Assembly (NCBI RefSeq): GCF_040438645.1
Contig: NZ_CP159253.1
Location: forward strand, 3,472,001-3,536,000
From: Mesorhizobium sp. WSM2240
Lineage (GTDB): Bacteria > Pseudomonadota > Alphaproteobacteria > Rhizobiales > Rhizobiaceae
Direction: 5' to 3'
Length of the DNA stretch: 64,000 bases
Of the stretch, positions 16,752 to 26,600 are shown piece by piece (the first letter of the stretch is position 1; every line of letters starts with the position of its first letter). The position numbers and the translations under genes were made by a program. The notes beneath the pieces were generated by a model. The model searched no databases and was not told where the DNA came from. It saw only the letters and a program-made list of their open reading frames with translations.

Positions 16752-19214
16752 CTACTTCTTCTTCTCCGCCTCTTCCTCGTTTTCCTCTTCGGTCGGCTCG
16801 AAGGCCGAGGGCACGTCGGCGTCGTCGGCCTGACGGCCGTCACCCACCTGCAGCGGGGTGGCGGGGAGCGCCGAGGAAGGATCGGATGGGTCGATATCGG
16901 CGCCCTGGCCGCCACTGTCGTCGCGGACTTCCTCGCGGCGGGTGCGAGCCGCGGCTTCGGTTTCCTGGGCTCCGGCGCCGGCCATGCCGGCTTCTGGCGT
17001 TGCGAGCTTGCCGTGCGGGCGCTGCGGCGGCCGGCCGGCGAAGCCCGGATCCGCACCGTGGCCTTCGGGCCGGAGCGGCGCGTCGGCGGGAATGGCGTCC
17101 GTTGCGGGCGCGTGGTCGTCACCGCCGGAGAAGCTGATCACCGGCTCCATCGTTGCCAGAACCTCGTCGTCGAGCCAGCACAGGCTGCGATGGCCGTTGC
17201 CGAGATCCTTGAACGGCGGCAATTGCGTCTCGCAGAGATTGTCTGGAACGAGATATTTGCGCGGGCAGCGGGTCTGGAACGGGCAGCCCGAGGGCGGGTT
17301 CATGGCGGAGGGAATGTCGCCGTCCAGCACGATGTGCTTCTTGACCACGCTGGTATCGGCGATCGGAATCGCCGACAGCAGCGCCTCAGTATAGGGGTGA
17401 TAGGGCGGCGAAAAAATCTGGTCGGTCGTGCCCTGCTCGACGATGTGACCGAGATACATGACAACGACGCGGTCGGCGATGTAGCGCACGACCGACAGGT
17501 CGTGGCTGATGAACAGCATCGTCGTCTTCGACTCGCGCTGTATGTCCATCAGCAGTTCGGTGACGGCCGCCTGGACCGAGACGTCGAGCGCGGAGACCGG
17601 CTCGTCGGCGACCACCACTTGGGCGCGGCCGGCGAAGGCGCGCGCCACCCCGATGCGCTGCTTCTGCCCGCCCGACAGCTGTCGCGGCATGCGCTCGGCG
17701 AAAGCGCGTGGAAGCTTTACGAGATCCAGCAGTTCCAGCATGCGTTGCCGCCGCTCGCCGGGGTTCCTGCCGATGCCGAACTTTTCCAGCGTGCGGATGA
17801 TCTGCGAGCCGACCGAATGGCTGGGGTTCAGCGTGTCGAACGGGTTTTGGAACACCATCTGGATCGACGAGACCGTCTTCACGTCGCGATCCTCGATGCC
17901 GGTCGACTGGATCTGGCTGTTTCCGAGCGTGACCGTGCCGGAACTCGCCGTCTCCAGCCCGAGCAGCACCTTGGCGAGGGTAGATTTGCCGCAGCCGGAT
18001 TCGCCGACGATGGCGACGGTTTCGGATTCGCGCGCCTCGAAGCTGATCGCCTCGTTTGCCTTGACGACGCGGCCTTCGCCGCTGCCGCCGAAGATTTCGT
18101 TGGCGGATACCTTGTAGTACTTCTTCAGGTCGTTGATCTTGAGCACGGGCGCGCCGGGCTGGACCGGCTCCTTGTGCGTCTTGGCTCCTTCAGGCACGGC
18201 CGACCAGTCAATGTCGTTGAAGCGCACGCAACGGCTGAAATGATTGTCGTGGCCCGCGACCGGGATCATAGGGATCTCGGCGGCGTTGCAGACGCCTTCG
18301 ACGAAATGGTGGCAGCGCGGCCCGAAATTGCAGCCCTTCGGCCGCTCATGTGGCAGCGGCAACTGGCCGGGAATCGAGATTAGCGGCCGCGAATTCTTGT
18401 CGGCGCCGGGCAGCGGGATCGAGCGGAACAGCCCCTGCGTATAGGGGTGACGCATGCGGTCGAAGACGTCCTTGATGTTGCCGGTTTCGACGGCTTCGCC
18501 CGAATACATCACCGTGATGCGATCGCAGGTCTCGAGGATCAGGCCGAGATTGTGCGACACGAAGATCATCGACGTGCCGAACTCCTTGCCGAGCCCCTTG
18601 ACCAGTTCGACGATGCCGGCCTCGACGGTCACGTCGAGCGCAGTCGTCGGCTCGTCGAGAAGCAGCAGCGCCGGCTTCGACAGCAGCGCCATGGCGATGA
18701 CGATGCGCTGCTGCTGGCCGCCCGAAAGCTGGTGCGGGTAGGATTTCATCATGCGCTCGGGATCGGGCAGGCGCACCGATTTCAGCATGGCGAGCGAGCG
18801 GTTGTAGGCTTCTTCCTTCGACACCTTGTCGTGCAGCAGCGGCACTTCCATCAACTGCTTGCCGACCTTCATGGCCGGGTTCAGGCTCGCCATCGGCTCC
18901 TGGTAGATCATCGCGATCTTGTTGCCGCGGATCTCCTGCAACTCCTCCTGGGTCATATCGCCCATGTCGCGGCCCTGGAATTTGATCCGGCCGCCGACGA
19001 TTTTGCCGATGTTCGAGAGGTCGCGCATGATGCCGAGCGAGACGGTCGACTTGCCGCAGCCGCTCTCGCCGACGATGCCCATCGCCTCGCCGGGCATGAC
19101 CGTGCAGGAAAAATCCATGACGGCCGGTATCTCGCCGCGCCGCGTGAAGAAGGAGATGGAGAGGTTCTCGATTTCGACGATCGGTTGGGCAGGGTTCCTG
19201 ACAGCCTCGTTCAT
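16752..19214 (-). CDS. Fused dipeptide/oligopeptide ABC transporter ATPase (DppD-DppF type) with acidic tail
   Basis: An 820-residue protein with two complete ABC cassettes. The first has Walker A GESGCGKS (49-56), signature LSGGQQQR (163-170) and Walker B LLLLDEPT. The second has Walker A at 404-411, signature LSGGQKQR (513-520) and VVVADEPV. Each is followed by the cysteine-containing oligopeptide-family extension (CNFGPRC at 295-301, CPFQTRC at 644-650). It powers the importer formed by the next genes. Unusually, residues about 685-820 form a long low-complexity tail rich in Ala, Pro, Asp and Glu, ending in Glu/Lys runs; no domain is recognisable there. Last gene of the operon, 14 bp after the permease. 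Confidence 0.93.
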   Translation of the reverse strand: MNEAVRNPAQPIVEIENLSISFFTRRGEIPAVMDFSCTVMPGEAMGIVGESGCGKSTVSLGIMRDLSNIGKIVGGRIKFQGRDMGDMTQEELQEIRGNKIAMIYQEPMASLNPAMKVGKQLMEVPLLHDKVSKEEAYNRSLAMLKSVRLPDPERMMKSYPHQLSGGQQQRIVIAMALLSKPALLLLDEPTTALDVTVEAGIVELVKGLGKEFGTSMIFVSHNLGLILETCDRITVMYSGEAVETGNIKDVFDRMRHPYTQGLFRSIPLPGADKNSRPLISIPGQLPLPHERPKGCNFGPRCHHFVEGVCNAAEIPMIPVAGHDNHFSRCVRFNDIDWSAVPEGAKTHKEPVQPGAPVLKINDLKKYYKVSANEIFGGSGEGRVVKANEAISFEARESETVAIVGESGCGKSTLAKVLLGLETASSGTVTLGNSQIQSTGIEDRDVKTVSSIQMVFQNPFDTLNPSHSVGSQIIRTLEKFGIGRNPGERRQRMLELLDLVKLPRAFAERMPRQLSGGQKQRIGVARAFAGRAQVVVADEPVSALDVSVQAAVTELLMDIQRESKTTMLFISHDLSVVRYIADRVVVMYLGHIVEQGTTDQIFSPPYHPYTEALLSAIPIADTSVVKKHIVLDGDIPSAMNPPSGCPFQTRCPRKYLVPDNLCETQLPPFKDLGNGHRSLCWLDDEVLATMEPVISFSGGDDHAPATDAIPADAPLRPEGHGADPGFAGRPPQRPHGKLATPEAGMAGAGAQETEAAARTRREEVRDDSGGQGADIDPSDPSSALPATPLQVGDGRQADDADVPSAFEPTEEENEEEAEKKK

Positions 19215-19228
19215 ATCGATTTTCTCCG

Positions 19229-20380
19229 TCAGTCTTTCATTGACTGTTCGCGCAGCGCGTCAGCGAGAAGATTGAGGCCGAGCACAAAGGACATCAGCGC
19301 GACCGTCGGCGGCAGGGCCGGATGGATGAAAGAGCGCAGAAGCCTGCTGGCGTCCTTGATTGCGGTGCCCCAGTCGGGGCTTTCCGGCGCAAGGCCCAAG
19401 CCGAAGTACCCGAGCGTGCCGAGCAGGATGGTCGTGTAACCGATGCGCAGGCAGGCATCGACGATCAGCGGCCCGCGCGCATTGGGCAGGATCTCCCAAA
19501 GCATGATGTACCACGGGCTTTCGCCGCGCGTCTGGGCGGCAGCGACGTAGTCGCGCGTCTTGATATCCATGACCAGGCCGCGGACGATGCGGAACACGCC
19601 CGGGCTCGATGCGAACACCACCGCCACGAAGATGTTGAGCTGGTTCGGCGCGATGGAAACGATGCCGAGCGGATCGGCATTGAAAACCAGGCCGGCATAA
19701 ACCCAGCCGCCTATGACGAATGTCAGACCGAGCAGCAGATAGAGCCGGTCAGGCCGGCTCTTGAAACGCGTGTAAAACAGCGTGGCGAAGAAGATGATCG
19801 GGAACAGGAAGAACAGCCCGGCCATGCCGTAAGGGATCGGTGTTTCCATGATGCCCGGCGTCACCAGCAGGTAAAAGAGCAGGATGACGGGGAAGGCCAG
19901 CACCAGATTGGCGAGGAATGACAGCACTGAATCTATCCGCCCGCCATAATAGCCGGCGGGCAGGCCGAGCGTGATGCCGACCATCAGCGCGAATGCGGTC
20001 GCCGCCGGTGCGATGATCAGCACGATCTGGCTGCCAAAGACCATGCGGGAAAACACGTCGCGGGCCAGCTTGTCGCCGCCGAACAGATAGGCCTGGCCGG
20101 ATGCGGCGTCGATCGCGCCCGGCATCGCGTCCTTCATGATCGGGATCTGCGCCAGCGGATTGAAGGGCGCGATGGTGCCGGCGAAGATCGCTGTGAACAG
20201 CCAGAAGAAGCAGATGCCGACGCCGACTATGCCGACGCCCGAATCGAACAGTTGCCCATAGAGGCCGAGACGCTTCTTGTAGACGAAGCTCGCCCCCATG
20301 ACGATCACCAGCGCCAGCCAGACCGGCCAAAAGCGGGCGAGAACGCCGAGAAAGATCTGGAATCCCCCGATATGCTCCAT
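19229..20380 (-). CDS. ABC importer inner-membrane permease (DppC/OppC type)
   Basis: A 383-residue permease with an N-terminal membrane segment, a periplasmic loop and a five- to six-helix BPD-transport core. The cytoplasmic EAA-like loop lies around KTRDYVAAAQTRGESPWYI, which docks on the ATPase. It is somewhat longer than typical DppC because of two extra hydrophobic segments before the core (about 185-230). It pairs with the DppB-type permease 2 bp upstream. Substrate is unknown; the class imports peptides, opines and similar compounds. Confidence 0.9.
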   Translation of the reverse strand: MEHIGGFQIFLGVLARFWPVWLALVIVMGASFVYKKRLGLYGQLFDSGVGIVGVGICFFWLFTAIFAGTIAPFNPLAQIPIMKDAMPGAIDAASGQAYLFGGDKLARDVFSRMVFGSQIVLIIAPAATAFALMVGITLGLPAGYYGGRIDSVLSFLANLVLAFPVILLFYLLVTPGIMETPIPYGMAGLFFLFPIIFFATLFYTRFKSRPDRLYLLLGLTFVIGGWVYAGLVFNADPLGIVSIAPNQLNIFVAVVFASSPGVFRIVRGLVMDIKTRDYVAAAQTRGESPWYIMLWEILPNARGPLIVDACLRIGYTTILLGTLGYFGLGLAPESPDWGTAIKDASRLLRSFIHPALPPTVALMSFVLGLNLLADALREQSMKD

Positions 20381-20382
20381 GC

Positions 20383-21420
20383 CTACTGCACCCTTATGCG
20401 TGGATTGAGATAGGCATAGCCCACGTCCGAGATCAGCTGCGTGAACAGCACCACGAACACAGACACCAACGAGCAGCCGAGCAGGAGGTCGATGTCGTTG
20501 TTGCCGGCGGCTTCAACCAGCGTGTAGCCGAAGCCTTGGTAGCGGAACATCACCTCGACGATGACGACGCCGGTGAGCAGCCATGGGAATTGCAGCATGA
20601 TCACCGTGAAAGGCGCGATCAGCGCATTGCGCAGCGCGTGCTTGATGACGACGCTGCCGAAGCTCAGCCCCTTGAGCCGAGCCGTGCGGATATACTGCTG
20701 CGTCATCACCTCGACCATCGAGGCGCGAGTCATGCGGGCGATGTAGCCGATGCCGTAGATGGCCATCGTCATCACAGGCAGGGTGAAATTATAGAAGGTG
20801 ATGCCCTGCCCCGTCGCCGATGCGGCCGAGCCGTTCAGCCAGCCGAGCCATGAGGCGAAGATGACCGTGAAGATGACGCCCGACACATATTCAGGTGTGG
20901 CGGTAGTGGCGATCGACGCCACAGAAAGACTTCGGTCCGTCCGGGTTCCCTCTCGCATGCCGGCGATGATGCCGATGAGCAGCGAAATCGGAACCATTGT
21001 CACCATGACCCAGAACATCAGTATGCCGGTCGCGCCCAGCGCCGGGAACAGCTTGGCGGAGACGGTCGTCTTGAATTTGGTCGAGCAGCCGAAATCGCCT
21101 TGCAGGATGCCCGAGAACCTCGTCTCGGCTGGCTCGTTGCAAAAGGTGAAGCGCGGGACGGCCTGGCCGGTCGCAGGATCGATGTTGGGGTATTTGGGCC
21201 AGACGCCCAGCCACTGGCCGTAGCGCACGAAGAAGTTCTGGCGGTAGCCGTTCTTGACCAGCCAGCTTTCGATATGCTCGTCCGACGAGCGCATGTCGAG
21301 TTGGCTGATCGACAGCTTGCGCAGGTTCGGCTCGAGATTGATCATGAAGAACACGACCATCGTCAGGCACAGCATGGTCAGCGCCATGGTGCCCATCCGG
21401 CGCAATATGAAAGCAAGCAT
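20383..21420 (-). CDS. ABC importer inner-membrane permease (DppB/OppB type)
   Basis: A 345-residue permease starting with the typical MLAFILRRMGTM membrane anchor. A periplasmic loop of about 80 residues follows, including the common GDFGCS motif, then a permease core with the EAA-type loop TQQYIRTARLKGLSF. The terminal LNPRIRV is a family hallmark. It lies 95 bp after the binding-protein gene and 2 bp before the second permease gene, giving the standard order binding protein, DppB, DppC, ATPase. Confidence 0.92.
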   Translation of the reverse strand: MLAFILRRMGTMALTMLCLTMVVFFMINLEPNLRKLSISQLDMRSSDEHIESWLVKNGYRQNFFVRYGQWLGVWPKYPNIDPATGQAVPRFTFCNEPAETRFSGILQGDFGCSTKFKTTVSAKLFPALGATGILMFWVMVTMVPISLLIGIIAGMREGTRTDRSLSVASIATTATPEYVSGVIFTVIFASWLGWLNGSAASATGQGITFYNFTLPVMTMAIYGIGYIARMTRASMVEVMTQQYIRTARLKGLSFGSVVIKHALRNALIAPFTVIMLQFPWLLTGVVIVEVMFRYQGFGYTLVEAAGNNDIDLLLGCSLVSVFVVLFTQLISDVGYAYLNPRIRVQ

Positions 21421-21515
21421 GTTCGCCCCCTGCCAAGCGGGTTGGGGTCAGATGCGATCAACCCGTGAGAGTGTGGAGGGGGGCGTGAAGCTCCCCTCGC
21501 GACAATCGTTGCGGA

Positions 21516-23171
21516 TCAAGCTTCGTCGAGCCAGACCTTGCCGAAATCATGTTCGAAGGTCGGGTGCATGCCATGGTTCTTCACCGCCGGCACCGAGTGG
21601 TTGTAGAGCTTGCGCCAGTAAGGCTGGATGATGATGCCGGAATCCTGCAGGATCTTCTCGATATCGGCCATGACCACCTTGCGCTTCTCGGCGTCCGCGA
21701 TCGAGAGCGCCTCGCCGATCTTGGCGTCAAGCTCCGGATTGGAGTAGGCCGCCTCGTTCCAGGCCTCACCGGTGCGGTATGCGATCGAGACGACCTGGAT
21801 GCCGAGCGGACGCATGTTCCAGTTGGTCATGGAATATGGATATTTCGTCCAGTCGTTCCAGAAGGTCGAACCCGGCAGAACCGTGCGCTTGACCTTGATG
21901 CCCGCCTCGCGAAGCTGGGCGGCGATCGCATCGCCGGTGTTCTTGTGCCAGTCCTCGTCGACCGTGATCAGCTCGTGCTCGAAATCCGCCTGTCCGGCTT
22001 CGGCCATCAGCGCCTTGGCCTTCTCCGTGTCGCGAGCGATCTTCGGCAGTTCGGCGTACTCGGGATGGATCGGGCAGACATGGTGGTTCTCGGCCACCTC
22101 GCCGGCATTGCCGTAACCGAGCTGAAGCACGACCGCATTGTCGACAGCGAGCTGAAGCGCGTTGCGGACCTTCTGGTCGTCATAGGGCTTGTTGGTAACG
22201 TTGGTGCGCGCCACGATGGTCGATGCGGTCACCACTTCCGAGGTGATGGCGCCGACGCCTTCGAGAATCGAAACGTAGTCGGCGGTGGTTTCGTGGTTGG
22301 TGTGAACCTCGCCGGCTTCGTACGCCGAGACCATGGCCGAGGGATCGGTGCCGTAGTCGATGAACTCGACACCGTCGAGCATGACCTCGCCGCCCCACCA
22401 TTTGCCGTCTTCGCGGCGCTTGTAAACGACCTTCTGGCCGACATCGTAGGAGACCAGCTCGAAGGGTCCGGTGCCGATCGGATGCTGGACGAAATTGGCG
22501 CCCTTTTCGTCGAAGGCGCGGTGCACGACCAAGCCGGGATAATCGCAGAGATTAGGGATGAGGCCGATGTCCGACTTGGTCAGGGAGAGCTTGACCGTCA
22601 TGTCGTCGACCTTGGTGACCGAACCTTCACGCAGCTTGCCCGAAGCCTCGTCGACCAGCGTGCCGAGGCGGCCGGGCATGGAGTTGCCCTCGGCGCTCTT
22701 GTCGGCCCAGCGGGAGAAATTGTAGATCACGTCGTCGGCGGTGAACGGCTCGCCGGTAGACCAGGTCACGCCGGGGCGGACGTTCAGCGTGTATTCGGTC
22801 GCGTCGTCATTCACTTCCCAGCTTTCCAGCAGGTACGGCTCGAAGGTGAAGTCGCGCGTGTACTTGACCAGCGGCTCGAGAGCCTGACGCTCGGCGTTGG
22901 CGATCTCGGACCAGTCGGCGGTACGCGGATCCTTCGGATCCTTGATCGACATCGAGACCTTGATGATGCCGCCTTTCTTAGGCGTCTCCTGCGCAACGGC
23001 AGGCGTCGGCGCGGCAAGACCGATCATGCTGTAGGCCATCGCCGTCGAGGCGCCGAACACGCTGGCCATCGCAAGAAATTCGCGGCGATCTACCCCGCCC
23101 GCCTTAGTGCTTTCCGCCATCTTGACGATGTGATCCGGAACGCGATCCCCATTACTCTTGTAGAACGTCAT
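21516..23171 (-). CDS. Periplasmic substrate-binding protein of the peptide/opine ABC importer (SBP_bac_5), Tat-exported
   Basis: A 551-residue family 5 extracellular solute-binding protein. Its N-terminus has a long polar leader with twin arginines ([14 protein letters not shown] at 29-30), a hydrophobic stretch and AVA before cleavage near residue 60, pointing to Tat export in folded form. The mature part shows family landmarks such as [22 protein letters not shown] and [13 protein letters not shown] prefer ATG 23171 over the GTG just upstream, with GGGAG as ribosome site. It delivers substrate to the downstream permeases. The ligand is not predictable from sequence. Confidence 0.92.
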   Translation of the reverse strand: MTFYKSNGDRVPDHIVKMAESTKAGGVDRREFLAMASVFGASTAMAYSMIGLAAPTPAVAQETPKKGGIIKVSMSIKDPKDPRTADWSEIANAERQALEPLVKYTRDFTFEPYLLESWEVNDDATEYTLNVRPGVTWSTGEPFTADDVIYNFSRWADKSAEGNSMPGRLGTLVDEASGKLREGSVTKVDDMTVKLSLTKSDIGLIPNLCDYPGLVVHRAFDEKGANFVQHPIGTGPFELVSYDVGQKVVYKRREDGKWWGGEVMLDGVEFIDYGTDPSAMVSAYEAGEVHTNHETTADYVSILEGVGAITSEVVTASTIVARTNVTNKPYDDQKVRNALQLAVDNAVVLQLGYGNAGEVAENHHVCPIHPEYAELPKIARDTEKAKALMAEAGQADFEHELITVDEDWHKNTGDAIAAQLREAGIKVKRTVLPGSTFWNDWTKYPYSMTNWNMRPLGIQVVSIAYRTGEAWNEAAYSNPELDAKIGEALSIADAEKRKVVMADIEKILQDSGIIIQPYWRKLYNHSVPAVKNHGMHPTFEHDFGKVWLDEA

Positions 23172-23653
23172 CACAAACTCCCATTGTTGGCTTTCCGCCG
23201 ATTATCATTCCGCATCCGACCAACCATGTCAAAAGAAGGCCGGGTTGGGAACCCTGCTGCGGAATGTGCAACTTTGATCGGGAGGCGGTTCGCGCGAATG
23301 CGACAATCTTGGCGCAAAATTGCTATTGCGCGGCGGATTCGGCGGGAATCTTTCGTCAAATTAAACTGTGACATTCGCGGCGGTTCCGACAGCGCCAGAA
23401 CGGCTCGCTGCATGATGCCAATGCGCGGCCGGCGCTGGCCAGGCAGCCGGCCTGCCTCCACGTCCCGAGGCTCGAAGCACAACCGATGCTTGAAATAAAC
23501 ACCCGCCGGCCCGCCGCCCGTTCGCAAAGCGGCCACAATCGGCCAAACAGAAATTTCCCGTATGGCGGGAGCGGAGTGCTGTCCCCTCTCGAATTCACAA
23601 GCTATACTGAAACTATTCATGCCGGTTCACGGCAGCAGCATACGGAGGGGAAT
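23172..23653. other. Divergent intergenic region between importer and macroglobulin genes
   Basis: About 480 bases with no credible gene on either strand: open frames here lack ribosome sites and protein-like composition. It should carry the promoters of both neighbours. A GGAGGGG ribosome site lies just before the macroglobulin start, and an AT-rich patch with TATACT (near 23604) is a possible -10 element for that gene. No palindrome stood out. Confidence 0.45.
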
Positions 23654-26600
23654 ATGTCACTGCGCGCGGCTCGTGGTCTTTCTGCTTTCCTTGTTTTCTT
23701 CTTCTCCTGGCTGGCCCCGGCGCTGGCGCTAGACGCGAGAACGGTCGTAACGACCGAGAATCAGGACTATTTCGGCTTCGACCTGAGATCCGAGCAGAAC
23801 GTCACGCTCGACCAGTGCAAATCCACCTGTCTCGGCGATTCCGCCTGCCGCGCCTTCACCTACAACGCCAAGGCGAAATGGTGCTTCCTGAAGTCGGATT
23901 TCGCGACGCTTAAGCCCTTCAACGGCGCCGTCGCCGGCAAGATCGTCAAGGTGGGCAGCGATCCCGACATCGGCGCGCCGCCGGAACTGACCTTCCTGCC
24001 GCAATGGCTGATGGACGAAGCTGCCCGTTATCGCGACCGGCTGACCAACGGCATGGATGCAATCGGCGAAGAGGGCCTCGCGGCGCTGACCGAGGCAGGC
24101 GAATACGCCATGCTGACCGGCGATCCGCGCGACGCCGCTCAGAAATTCCGCGCCGCAATCGCGATTTCGCCCGACGACGGCGCGCTGTGGGCAAGCCTCG
24201 CTCACGCGATCATGACCGTGCCCGCAGCCGACGGTTCCGAAACCGCCAACCGCGATCGCGACTTCACAGACGCGGCACTGAACGCCTACAAGCTTGTGCG
24301 CACCGCCGCCGCGCGCGCCGATGCGCTTGCCTTGCTCGCCGCCGGGCTCGAGCGACGCGACCTCTACCGCCCGTCGCTCGAGGCCTATGAGGCGAGCCTC
24401 GCTCTGGTCAATTCGGCCAATGTGCGGGCCGAGTACGAAGACCTGAAGGCGCGCAAGGGCTTCCGCATCGTCGATCATTCGATTGACGCCGATAGCGCTT
24501 CGCCGCGTGTCTGCGCCCAATTTTCCGAGGAACTGGTCAAGACCGGCGTCGACTATGCGCCCTTCGTGACGATCGACGATGCAGCCCCCAAGGCCGTCGA
24601 AGCCAAGGACCGGCAGATCTGCGTGGAGGGCCTGGAGCATGGCCGCCATTATCGCGTGGCGTTCCGTCCCGGCCTGCCGGCCGCGATCGGCGAGGTGATC
24701 GAATCTCCGGTCGTGCTGGAGGTCTACGTCCAGGATCGCGCGGCGTCTGCCCGCTTCACCGGCGACAGCTTCGTACTGCCCTCCTCCGGCCGGCGGGGCA
24801 TTCCTCTGGTCACCATCAATATGGAGGCGGCCGACCTCAAGCTGTTCCGCATCGGCGACCGCTCGCTCGCCCAGCTTCTCACTGGCTATCAGTTTCTGCG
24901 CCAGCTCGACGGCTACGACATCACCAATATAGCCGACCAGATCGGCGAACCGATCTGGTCGGGCGAGATCGAGGTCACCAGCACGCTGAACGAGGAGGTC
25001 ACCACCTCCTTCCCGGTCGACGAGGCGCTGCCGAATCGCGAGCCCGGTGTCTATGTGTTGACCGCGCAGCCCAAGAACGACACGCGCGACACCTGGGAAT
25101 CGCGCGCCACGCAATGGTTCGTCGTTTCGGACATAGGCCTCTCCACCTATACCGGGCAGGACGGCCTCAATGTGTTCGCCCGCTCGCTCGGCTCGGCCAA
25201 ACCGCTCGCCGATGTTGAGCTGACACTGCTCGCCCGCAACAACGAAATTCTCGGCACCGCCACCACCAACGCCGAAGGCCGCGCAATGTTCATGCCCGGC
25301 CTGACCCGCGGCGATGGCGGCATGGCGCCGGCGGTGCTGATGGCCAGCCAGGGCGAGAAGGATTTCGTCTTCCTCGACATGACCCGCGCCGGCTTCGATC
25401 TGTCGGACCGCGGCGTCATGGGCCGCCCCGCGCCCGGCGCGCTCGACGTGTATGCGTGGACCGAGCGCGGCATCTACCGCGCCGGCGAGGAGGTGCATGT
25501 CGCAGCGCTTGCCCGCGACGATACGGCAAAGGCGGTCGAGAACCTGCCGCTCACCTTCATCTTCTCGCGCCCGGACGGCGTCGAGGACCGCCGCATCATT
25601 TCAGACGGGGCCAATGCCGGCGGCCATTCGGTCGACCTGACGCTTTCGCCCAACGCCATGCGCGGCACCTGGACGGTGAATATACACACCGATCCGAAGG
25701 AAGCAGCGGTCGCCAGCCATATGTTCCTGGTCGAGGATTTCGTTCCCGACCGGATCGAGTTCACGCTCACCAGCGACAGCGACGAAATTGCCGCGGGCGA
25801 GACAGCCAACGTCACCGTCGACGGCCGCTTTCTATACGGCGCGCCTGCTGCCGGCTTGGCGCTCGAAGGCGAGATCACGCTTTCCACGATGCGCGAATGG
25901 AAGCGCTTTGTCGGCTATTCCTTCGGGCTTGCCGACGAGCAGGAAGGCGACGCCACCCGCATTCCGCTGACCGGCCTGCCCCTGGTCGGCGATGACGGCA
26001 AGGCCACCTTCCCGATCGAAATCGACCAGTTGCCCTCGACGACGCGCCTGCTCAACGCCGCAGTGACGGTGCGCATGCGCGAGAGCGGCGGCCGCGCGGT
26101 GGAGGAATCCACCGATATCAAAATTCGTCCGACCGGCGCGATGATCGGCATCAAGCCGGAATTCTCGGCCGGCGAGTTGCCGCAGGCCTCGACCGCGAAA
26201 TTCAGCGTCATCGCCGTCGATCCGGACGGCAATCGCGAAGCGCTGGCCGGAGCCGAGTGGTCGCTGGTCAAGGTTGAGCGCAATTACCAATGGTACCGCA
26301 GCGGCAATTCCTGGAACTACGAGCCGGTGACCTTCACCAAGGCCATCGCCAACGGAAAGGTCGACATTCCGGCCGACGGTGCGGCCCAGGTGGCGGTCTC
26401 CGTCGACTGGGGCCGCTACAGGCTGGAAGTCGAGACCGCCGACCCGGCCGGTCCGGCGACGAGCGTCGAGTTCGAGGCAGGCTGGTATGTCGAAGCTTCG
26501 TCGACTGAAACGCCGGATGCGCTCGAGATCGCGCTCGACAAGGAAACCTATGTTGCTGGCGACATCGCCAAACTGCAGGTTTCCCCGCGCTTCGCCGGCG

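Noticed and set aside
21549..23498. A 649-codon plus-strand frame opposite the peptide-binding protein
   Set aside because: Antisense shadow of a clear binding protein; no ribosome site and no recognisable domain.
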